A stretch of 64,000 bases of DNA, taken from the NCBI RefSeq assembly GCF_035967765.1, contig NZ_JAYWIT010000019.1; one strand, written 5' to 3'. The notes below the pieces were generated by a model. It had not been told where the DNA came from, searched no databases, and was given only the letters and a program-made list of their open reading frames with translations. How positions within the stretch are numbered: the first letter of the stretch is position 1; each line of letters starts with the position of its first letter. Below are positions 41,260 through 48,441 of this stretch, one piece after another. The DNA is from Conexibacter stalactiti (GTDB lineage Bacteria; Actinomycetota; Thermoleophilia; Solirubrobacterales; Solirubrobacteraceae). The position numbers were made by a program, and so were the translations under genes.

Positions 41260-43320
41260 ATGAGCCTTCGGTCACGCGGCGTCGCCGCTCTCCTCGGGAC
41301 GGCCGCCGTGGCGCTCGTCCCCGCCGCTCCAGCCGTCGCGGCGCGCCCGCTCGCGGGCGCCGCGCAGCTGTCGGCGAGACGCTGCACGCCGAGGGGCGTG
41401 ACGCGCTGCGGGCGCGTCGTCGTGCCGCTCGACCGCAGCGGCGCGATACCGGGGCAGGTCTCGCTGCGCGTGCGGATGCTCGACGGGCCGCGGCGCACCC
41501 GCGACAGCGGCACCGTGATCGCGCTCGCGGGCGGTCCCGGCCAGGCGGCGGCGCCGCTGCTGGAGCAGATCGCGGAGAGCATCGGGCCGGCGCTGGCGAC
41601 GCGCCGGATCGTCACCTTCGACCAGCGCGGCACCGGCGGCTCCGGCCGCCTGCGCTGTCCCGAGCTGGCGCGCATCCGCCGCGCGTCGCAGCTCGACGCC
41701 GCCGTCGCCGGCTGCGCCAGACGGCTCGGCGCGCGCCGCAACGCCTACACGACCGCGGCCTCGGTCGAGGACCTGGAGGCCGTGCGCAGCACGCTCGGCG
41801 TCGACAGAGTCGCGCTCTACGCCGTCTCCTACGGCACGAAGGTCGCGCTCGACTACGCCGCCCGCTATCCCCAGCGCGTCAGCCGGCTCGTGCTCGACTC
41901 GGTCGTCCCGCAGAGCGGCAACGATCCGTTCCAGCGCGCCACGATCAGCGCGATCCCGCGCATCCTCGACACGCTCTGCGGTCACCGTGGCTGCCCCTTC
42001 ACGCGGGACGCCACGGCCGACCTCGCGACGCTCGTGCGCAGAGCCGCGCGGGCGCCGCTGCGCGGCCGCTGGTTCGACGGCCGCGGCCGCGGCCACAGCG
42101 CGACGCTCGGCAGCGAGGACCTCTTCAGCCTGCTGCTGGCCGGCGACTTCGACCCGTTCCAGCGGTCCGCGCTGCCGGCCGCGCTGCGCTCGGCGGCGCA
42201 GGGAGACACGGCGCCGCTGCTCGCGCTCGCGGTCGGCTCCAGTCTCAACGGCGGCGGCTCCGCGGGCGGCGACAGCGACGCGCTCTACATCGCCACGACG
42301 TGCGCGGACGGCGGTGTCCCGTGGCCGGCTGGCACTCCGGTGGCGCAGCGCCCGGCCGCGGCGGAAGCGGCGCTCGCGGCGCTGCCGGAGGCGCAGCTGG
42401 CGCCGTTCGACCGTCGTACGCTGCGGCGGCTGCGGATCGACAGCTGCCGCGCCTGGCCGGAATCGCCGATCGAGCAGCCGACCGCTCCGCTGCCCGACGT
42501 GCCGACGCTGATCCTCTCCGGCGACAGCGATCTGCGCACCCCGCGCAGCGATGCGCGCGCGGTCGCGGGGCAGCTGCCGCGAGCGCGGCTGCTGACGGTC
42601 CCCGGCGTCGGTCACTCGGTGCTTGGCGCGGCTGCCAGCCTCGACCAGCGCTGCGCCCGCAGAGCCGTCACCGCCTTCTTCGCGGACCGCCGCGTCGCCG
42701 ATTGCGGCCGCACGAGCCTGCCGCCGGTCGCCAAGCAGGCGCCGCGCCGGCTCGCCGACCTGCCGGTCCGCCACGGGCTGCCGGCGCGCGCGGGCCGCAC
42801 CTACGCCGCCTTCGAGCTGACGATCGCCGACGCCTTCGAGCGGATCATGACGGTCGCGCTGAGCGGTGCGGCCGAGCCGTCCGGCGGCGCCGTCGGCATC
42901 GGCGGCCTGCGTGGTGGCACGGTGCGGATCGGCCGGCGGCTGATGCGCTTCGACCGCTTCAGCTTCGTGCCGGGCGTCACGGTCAGCGGCGTGCTGTCGC
43001 TCGACCTCGACGACGAGGCGCCGCTGGTCTTCCACATCGGCGGCAGCGCCGCCGCGCGCGGGACGCTGGTCGCCGGCGAGCGGTCGGTCACGGGGACGCT
43101 CGGCGGCCATCGCGTCAACATCACCGGGGCGGGCGCCTCCGCGAGCGGCGCGACGGTCGCGCGGGCGACGGCGGACGCGGCGCCGCAACTCTCGCTGGAA
43201 CGCCGGATCGGCGAGCTGCGGACGGCGCTGGAGCAGGCGCGGCCGGCGGCGGTCCAGCCGCCCGCGGCACCCGTGGGAGCGGCCGGCCCGTTGCTTCCGG
43301 GGCTCGGCGCGGAGCGCTAG
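41260..43320 (+). CDS. Secreted alpha/beta-hydrolase, tripeptidyl aminopeptidase (TAP-like) type
   Basis: 686 residues from the ATG at 41260 (a GTG at 41236 is possible). A signal peptide (GVAALLGTAAVALVPAAPAVAA) precedes the hydrolase fold: oxyanion region VIALAGGPGQ, RIVTFDQRGTGGSG, nucleophile Ser in YAVSYGTKVALDYA, Asp in LSGDSDLRTP and His in PGVGHSVLG. Streptomyces SlpD/E-type TAP enzymes share this order and remove peptides from protein N-termini. About 190 residues after the hydrolase form a further beta-rich domain not usual for TAP. Extracellular peptidase or esterase. Confidence 0.85.
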   Translation: MSLRSRGVAALLGTAAVALVPAAPAVAARPLAGAAQLSARRCTPRGVTRCGRVVVPLDRSGAIPGQVSLRVRMLDGPRRTRDSGTVIALAGGPGQAAAPLLEQIAESIGPALATRRIVTFDQRGTGGSGRLRCPELARIRRASQLDAAVAGCARRLGARRNAYTTAASVEDLEAVRSTLGVDRVALYAVSYGTKVALDYAARYPQRVSRLVLDSVVPQSGNDPFQRATISAIPRILDTLCGHRGCPFTRDATADLATLVRRAARAPLRGRWFDGRGRGHSATLGSEDLFSLLLAGDFDPFQRSALPAALRSAAQGDTAPLLALAVGSSLNGGGSAGGDSDALYIATTCADGGVPWPAGTPVAQRPAAAEAALAALPEAQLAPFDRRTLRRLRIDSCRAWPESPIEQPTAPLPDVPTLILSGDSDLRTPRSDARAVAGQLPRARLLTVPGVGHSVLGAAASLDQRCARRAVTAFFADRRVADCGRTSLPPVAKQAPRRLADLPVRHGLPARAGRTYAAFELTIADAFERIMTVALSGAAEPSGGAVGIGGLRGGTVRIGRRLMRFDRFSFVPGVTVSGVLSLDLDDEAPLVFHIGGSAAARGTLVAGERSVTGTLGGHRVNITGAGASASGATVARATADAAPQLSLERRIGELRTALEQARPAAVQPPAAPVGAAGPLLPGLGAER

Positions 43321-43330
43321 GCTCCCCGCC

Positions 43331-44386
43331 ATGCCGACGCCCGACTTCCTCCGCACGCTGCTGACCACGCCCGGCCCGTCCGGGTACGAGACCCCGGTCG
43401 CGACCGCCTGGCGGGCGGCCGCCGCCGCGTTCGCCGAGGTCAGCCACGACACGGTCGGCTCGTCGGTCGCGCGCGTGAGAGGGACGGCAGGCGGTCCGCT
43501 GACCGCGATCATCGGCCACATCGACGAGATCGGCGTGATCGTCACGCACATCGACGACGACGGCTTCCTGCGCTTCGAGGGCGTCGGCGGCTGGGACCCG
43601 ATCATCCTCGTCGGCCAGCGCGTCACGCTGATGACGAAGGACGGCGCGATCGACGGCGTGATCGGCAAGAAGCCGATCCACCTGATGAAGGCCGACGACC
43701 GCAAGAACGTGCCGGAGCTGAAGGACCTGCACATCGACATCGGCGCCAAGGACGGCGACGACGCGCGCAGGCTGACGCGGATCGGCGACGTCGCGGTGAT
43801 CGCCGGTGAGCCGATCGAGCTGCCCAACGACCGCGTCGTCTCGCGCGCGATGGACAACCGCATCGGCGCCTTCGTCGCGTACGAGGTCGCGCGCCTGGTC
43901 GCCGAGGCCGGCGGCGCGCCTGGTGACGTCGCGGCGGTCGCGGCGGTGCAGGAGGAGACGAACCTCGTCGGCTCGCGCACGAGCGTCTTCTCGCTCAAGC
44001 CCGCCGTCGCGGTCGTCGTCGACGTCACCTTCGCGACCGACCAGCCCGGCATCGCGCTCGGCGAGCTGTCGAGACAGCCGTTCGGCTCCGGCCCGTCGAT
44101 CACGCGCGGCTCGATGGTCCACCCGACCGTGACCGAGCTGCTGATCGAGACGGCCGAGGCGCAGGAGATCCCGTACACGCTCGCCGCCGCCGGCCGCGCG
44201 ACCGGCACCGACGGCGACGTCGTGCACCTGACGCGCGGCGGCATCCCGACCGCGGTCGTCTCGGTTCCGCTGCGCTACATGCACTCGCCGGTCGAGATGG
44301 TCCAGCTCGACGACGTCCACAACACGGCGAAGCTGATCGCGGCGTTCACGCAGAAGCTGACTGCGGACACGTCGTTCCTGCGCTGA
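43331..44386 (+). CDS. M42-family metallopeptidase (glutamyl aminopeptidase-like)
   Basis: 351 residues. The binuclear metal ligands and catalytic residues are in IIGHIDEIGVIV (H, and D after it), SRAMDNRIGAF (D), AVQEETNLVGSR (catalytic E and metal E), VVVDVTFATDQPG (D) and RYMHSPVEM (H). These cytosolic dodecameric aminopeptidases trim peptides. TAGGCT overlaps the preceding stop and ends 7 nt before the ATG, suggesting an additional leaderless promoter. Shares one base with the HAD gene downstream. Confidence 0.92.
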   Translation: MPTPDFLRTLLTTPGPSGYETPVATAWRAAAAAFAEVSHDTVGSSVARVRGTAGGPLTAIIGHIDEIGVIVTHIDDDGFLRFEGVGGWDPIILVGQRVTLMTKDGAIDGVIGKKPIHLMKADDRKNVPELKDLHIDIGAKDGDDARRLTRIGDVAVIAGEPIELPNDRVVSRAMDNRIGAFVAYEVARLVAEAGGAPGDVAAVAAVQEETNLVGSRTSVFSLKPAVAVVVDVTFATDQPGIALGELSRQPFGSGPSITRGSMVHPTVTELLIETAEAQEIPYTLAAAGRATGTDGDVVHLTRGGIPTAVVSVPLRYMHSPVEMVQLDDVHNTAKLIAAFTQKLTADTSFLR

Positions 44387-45153
44387 TGGCGGGCGCGGGC
44401 GACCTGCTGCTGCTGTTCGACATCGACGGCACGTTGATGGCGGGCGCGACCGCCGCCCACGCCGCCGCCGTGCACCAGGCGATCTGCCAGGTGCACAGCC
44501 TCTCCGCGGTCGATCGCTCGCTGACGCGCGCGATCGACCCGGCCGGCCGCACCGATCCGGAGATCTCGCGTGCGATCCTGCTCGCGCACGGCGTCTCGGC
44601 CGAGCGGATCGACGCGCGCGCCGACGACGTGCGCGTCGCGACGGGGGAGATCTACGCCCAGACCTGTCCGGCTGACCTGAGCGAGTTCGTGCTGCCGGGC
44701 GTGCCGGAGCTGCTGGGCGCGCTGGCGGCGCGCGACGACGTGCGGCTGTCGCTGGTGACCGGCAACTACGAGACGGTCGCGCGCGTGAAGCTGCGCGCGG
44801 CCGGGGTCGGCCAGTGGTTCGCGAGCGGCCAGGGCGGCTTCGGCTCCGACAGCGAGGACCGCACCGACCTGCCCGCGGTCGCCCGTGCTCGTGCTTCGCA
44901 TTGGGAGTTCCACGACGGCGAACCGGGAACGCGGATTCCCGGTGGGAACTCCCGGATCGATCCGCATCCCAGGGAGCGCACCGTCGTGATCGGCGACACG
45001 CCGCGCGACGTCGCCTGCGCGCTCGCCGACGACGTGCGCTGCATCGGCGTCGAGACCGGCAGCTTCGCCGCCGCCGAGCTGACAGCGGCCGGCGCCCACG
45101 CGGTCGCCGCCGACACCGCCGCGCTCGCCGCCGCGATCGACGCGCTCGTCTGA
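44386..45153 (+). CDS. HAD-superfamily phosphatase with in-frame palindromic insertion
   Basis: 255 residues. HAD motif I LLFDIDGTLM (9-18), motif II SLVTGNYET, motif IV VVIGDTPRDVACA. Between the RTDLPAVARARA helix and the PRERTVVIGDTP strand sits about 25 residues (SHWEFHDGEPGTRIPGGNS...). Related HADs have only a short loop there. The DNA coding for it is a palindrome (44903-44953). The insertion keeps the frame and sits on a surface loop before motif IV, so the enzyme may still be active. Substrate unknown. Confidence 0.85.
   Translation: MAGAGDLLLLFDIDGTLMAGATAAHAAAVHQAICQVHSLSAVDRSLTRAIDPAGRTDPEISRAILLAHGVSAERIDARADDVRVATGEIYAQTCPADLSEFVLPGVPELLGALAARDDVRLSLVTGNYETVARVKLRAAGVGQWFASGQGGFGSDSEDRTDLPAVARARASHWEFHDGEPGTRIPGGNSRIDPHPRERTVVIGDTPRDVACALADDVRCIGVETGSFAAAELTAAGAHAVAADTAALAAAIDALV
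44903..44953. repeat. Palindromic element inside the HAD gene
   Basis: Outer arms GGGAGTTCC (44903-44911) and GGAACTCCC (44945-44953) enclose an inner stem CCGGGAA (44923-44929) / TTCCCGG (44936-44942). The fold is asymmetric, with 11 nt unpaired on the left. GGGAA/TTCCC motifs recur at 45211-45272. Confidence 0.7.
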
Positions 45154-45226
45154 GCCGCCGCGCCGGCGGCGCTCGCCGACGGCGCGCGCCCGCGGGTCCT
45201 GCTTCGGCGTCGGGAACTGCGCCCGG

Positions 45227-45272
45227 CAATTCCCGCGGGAGGCCGGGCTGGCTACCGCGGTGATGGGAATTG
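45227..45272. terminator. Hairpin at the convergent end of HAD and SDR genes
   Basis: CAATTCCC (45227-45234) pairs with GGGAATTG (45265-45272), and the inner GCGG/CCGC pair extends it with a right-hand bulge. It overlaps the last codons of the SDR gene. A second local pair CGGGAA (45211-45216) / TTCCCG (45230-45235) competes with it. Confidence 0.6.
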
Positions 45273-46124
45273 TCGCCGCATCATCGCGTCCCACGCCCGG
45301 TCGGGCAGCACTCTGCGCAGCGGGATCGTCGTGCGCGCGGACGGCGTGACGACGACGCGGGTCGGCGCGCGTCTGCGCGAGATCGCCTTCTCGATCGCCT
45401 TCGCGACGCGGTCGGGGCCGCCGCCGAAGTGGCGCAGCGGACCTTCGTAGGCGCCTTTCGTGACGGCGCCGACGGTCGCGTTGAAGTGGGCGTAGGGGTC
45501 GCCGTCGGAGGCGGTCGCCGCGGGCGCGGTGCCGCCGGTCTCGGCCAGCGAGGCCGTCGCCGCGTTGCCGAACTCGGTCGTGATCAGGCCCGGCTCGACG
45601 AGCACGACGTCGATCCCGAAGCCGGCGACCTCGAACCGCAGCGCGTCGCTGAGCGCCTCCAGCGCGTACTTCGTCGCGTGGTAGTGGCCGCCGCCGGGGA
45701 AGGTCAGGCGCCCGCCCATCGAGCCGAGGTTGACGACCTTGCCCCAGCCCTGTGCGCGCATCGCCGGCAGCACCAGCTGCGTCAGCCGCACGAGCCCGAA
45801 GACGTTGGTCTCGAACTGGCGCCGGACGGCGTCGAGCGGGACCGTCTCGATCGCGCCGCTCTGGCTGTAGCCGGCGTTGTTGATCAGCACGCCGACGGCG
45901 CCGGCCTCGCGCTCGACCTGCTCGACCGCCGCGACCATCGACGCCTCGTCGGTGACGTCGAGCGCCAGCAGGCGGCAGCCGGCGTCGGCGAGGTCGGCGA
46001 TCGCCTCGACGCGGCGAGCGCTCGCGTAGACAGTCCAGCCGCCGGCCGCGAGGCGCAGCGCGGTCGCGCGCCCGATGCCGGACGAACAGCCCGTGATCAG
46101 CACGGCTCTCGAAACCTGAGTCAT
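45252..46124 (-). CDS. Short-chain dehydrogenase/reductase (classical SDR)
   Basis: 290 residues. Cofactor motif TGCSSGIGRATALRLA (11-26) with ASARR after strand 2 suggests NADP(H). Further motifs are LINNAGY, the catalytic Ser in VNLGSMGGRL and the catalytic Y-x-x-x-K in YHATKYALEAL. The C-terminal tail is Arg-rich, and its last codons lie in a hairpin shared with the HAD gene end. Substrate unknown; no pathway context. Confidence 0.9.
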   Translation of the reverse strand: MTQVSRAVLITGCSSGIGRATALRLAAGGWTVYASARRVEAIADLADAGCRLLALDVTDEASMVAAVEQVEREAGAVGVLINNAGYSQSGAIETVPLDAVRRQFETNVFGLVRLTQLVLPAMRAQGWGKVVNLGSMGGRLTFPGGGHYHATKYALEALSDALRFEVAGFGIDVVLVEPGLITTEFGNAATASLAETGGTAPAATASDGDPYAHFNATVGAVTKGAYEGPLRHFGGGPDRVAKAIEKAISRRRAPTRVVVTPSARTTIPLRRVLPDRAWDAMMRRQFPSPR

Positions 46125-46286
46125 GGCGTCACCCTACCGAGAGCCATTCGCAAACCCACCCACGTCCGAGTGCTGACGTGCCATCTGCGCACGCTGAGAC
46201 AACAATGTTTATTGTGGTGCGATCAGGATGCCGCGGAGGGCTGGCTGGTCGCTCGTCACAGCCCCCGCGAAGGACCGGAGGAGAAG

Positions 46287-48422
46287 ATGATCCCCACAAA
46301 GCGCGCACTCGCGGGTGCGCTGATCGCTGCGGCAATCGCCGTCACCGCGCCCAGCGCGGCCGCGGCACAGCTGCCGCCCGAGCTGCACTACGAACTGGTC
46401 TCGCCGCTGGAGTCGGAGGGTTTCGACTACTCGAGAGCGTGGCTGTTCCCCGACGGCGATCGTGGCGTGATCGGCAGCGAGCTGTCGGACGTCAACGGTG
46501 TCTTCACGGTGCGGCGCACCGCTGCGGGCTGGGAGAAGGCATATCGGCGCATCACCTCGCCGATCGTCACGCCGCTGATCGCACCCGCGACGGTCGCCGT
46601 CTCCGAGGACCTCGCGCGGATCGTCACCGGCGGCGTCAAGCCGGGCTCGATGCTCATGACGCCGAACGAGCTCGCGCTCAGCGAGCCGGACGGCAGCTGG
46701 AAGACGATCGGCGGTCCGCTGCAGCTCGTCGACCGCACGGCCGACCTCGATCGCCTCGTTGTCCAGCTCTCGCTGAACGCCGACAGAGCGGAGCTGTTCC
46801 CGGACTTCCCCGGCCCGAAGACCGACGTCTTCCTGTGGCAGGACGATGGCAGCTCCGACGGCGCCCTCACCGCGATCGGTGCCGACGTCGCGCGGCTGGT
46901 CACCTGCGGCGCCGAGGCGCCGGACGGCGACAGCCGGCGACAGCGTCAGAGCGGCGTCTCCGCCGACGCGCGCACGGTCGTGCTGACCTCGCGGGCCGGC
47001 TGCGTTGACCCTGACACCTCCGACCCGATCGCGCGCCACGTCTACCTCTGGCGCGAGGGGCAGCCGACCGTCGACCTCTCGGCCCCGCTCTCCGGCGCCG
47101 ACGGCGACACGACCGTCGTCGGCCACACGACCGACCTCAGCGCCGTCTTCATCCGCACCGCGCTGGCGCTCGACCCGGCCGACACCAACGACGCCGACGA
47201 CGTCTACCGCTACGACGTCGCCGGCGGCGAGCGCACGCGCCTGACCGGCGCCGCGACCGACGCCGGCGGGACGTTGCGCACGGCGAACGTCTCCGACGAC
47301 GGCAACCGCCTCTGGTTTGGCACCGACGACGGTGCGGACGCGACGCTGTGGGTGAAGACGGGCGATCAGGCGCCGAGCGCGATCGAGACCACCGCGGGGA
47401 GCGTGGGCGACCAGCCGTTCGAGCTGAACGCCTTCGAGGCCGGCAGCCGCCTGCCGGCACAGGCGACCCCCGACGGCTCCTCGATCGTGTGGACGACGCG
47501 GGTGCCGATCGACGGCGTCGGCGGCACCGCCGTCGGCTACGACAACGGCCAGATCTTCCGCGCCACGGTCGACGGCGAGCTCGACTGCCTCAGCTGCGCC
47601 GCCGACGGCGCGCCGGCCGAGTTCGTCGACTTCGGCGACGTCCTGCAGACGCTCCAGATCGCTCGGCGGGTGACCTCCGAGGACGGCAGCTGGGTCTACT
47701 TCCAGACGACCACCGCGCTGGAGCCCGGCGACGACAACGAGCTCAACGACGTCTACGCCTGGCACGACGGCGTCCGCTCGCTGATCAGCGCGGGCGACGA
47801 GAGCGTCGGCGCGACGATGGCCGGCGTCAGCGACGGCGGCGACGTCTTCTTCAAGAGCTACGCCCAGCTGCTGCCGTGGATCGACGACGACCACCTGAAG
47901 GTCTATGCGGCTCGCCACGGCGACGACCTGCCGGCGCCGCGCGACCCGCGCGAGGGCTGCCTCGGCGACGCCTGCCAGGGCGACCCCGCCCCGCGGATGC
48001 CGGCGCCCGGCAACCTGAGCGAGGGCTTCAACGGCCCCGGCGACGAGAACGACACCGCGCCGCCCTTCCCGGCAAACCCCTCCATGAGGGTCGCGAGACT
48101 GTCGAAGGCGGCGCAGCGCAAGCTCGCGACCGGGCGTGCGGTCACGCTCGCCATCACCTCCGACACGGCCGGGCGCGTCACCGCAACGACCACGTTCAAG
48201 GCCGGCAGACGGTGGCGGAATGCCGCGACCGCCACGCGCACCTTCACGCGCGCCGGCACGGTGCGGCTGACGCTGCGGCTCTCCAGAGCCGCCCGCGCCC
48301 AGCTCACCCGCCGCGGCGCGTTGCGCCTCCGCGTCGACGTCGTGCACCGGCAGGTCGCCGACCCCCGGCGGCTCGCGTTCGTGCTGAAGCCGGCGCCGAC
48401 GAGAAGAGGCGCCCGTGCCTGA
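46287..48422 (+). CDS. Large secreted beta-propeller (TolB/PD40-like) protein
   Basis: 711 residues from the ATG with GGAGGAG at 46277-46283; an open frame upstream of this is not coding. Signal peptide (ALAGALIAAAIAVTAPSAAAAQ), then propeller-type repeats of pattern [AV]-[ST]-x-D-[GA]-x-x-[VIL]-x-[FW] (for example VSEDLARIVTGG, VSADARTVVLTS, VSDDGNRLWFGTDDG, ATPDGSSIVWTT, VTSEDGSWVYFQTT, VSDGGDVFFKS). The 90-residue C-terminal basic beta domain resembles that of the secreted propeller at 6773-8170. Secreted, function unknown; 19 nt before the next secreted protein's start. Confidence 0.8.
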   Translation: MIPTKRALAGALIAAAIAVTAPSAAAAQLPPELHYELVSPLESEGFDYSRAWLFPDGDRGVIGSELSDVNGVFTVRRTAAGWEKAYRRITSPIVTPLIAPATVAVSEDLARIVTGGVKPGSMLMTPNELALSEPDGSWKTIGGPLQLVDRTADLDRLVVQLSLNADRAELFPDFPGPKTDVFLWQDDGSSDGALTAIGADVARLVTCGAEAPDGDSRRQRQSGVSADARTVVLTSRAGCVDPDTSDPIARHVYLWREGQPTVDLSAPLSGADGDTTVVGHTTDLSAVFIRTALALDPADTNDADDVYRYDVAGGERTRLTGAATDAGGTLRTANVSDDGNRLWFGTDDGADATLWVKTGDQAPSAIETTAGSVGDQPFELNAFEAGSRLPAQATPDGSSIVWTTRVPIDGVGGTAVGYDNGQIFRATVDGELDCLSCAADGAPAEFVDFGDVLQTLQIARRVTSEDGSWVYFQTTTALEPGDDNELNDVYAWHDGVRSLISAGDESVGATMAGVSDGGDVFFKSYAQLLPWIDDDHLKVYAARHGDDLPAPRDPREGCLGDACQGDPAPRMPAPGNLSEGFNGPGDENDTAPPFPANPSMRVARLSKAAQRKLATGRAVTLAITSDTAGRVTATTTFKAGRRWRNAATATRTFTRAGTVRLTLRLSRAARAQLTRRGALRLRVDVVHRQVADPRRLAFVLKPAPTRRGARA

Positions 48423-48441
48423 CCATCGCCAGGAGACCAAG

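Noticed and set aside
45183..45260. CCGCGG palindromes as regulatory sites
   Set aside because: Six-base GC palindromes are expected often by chance at this base composition.
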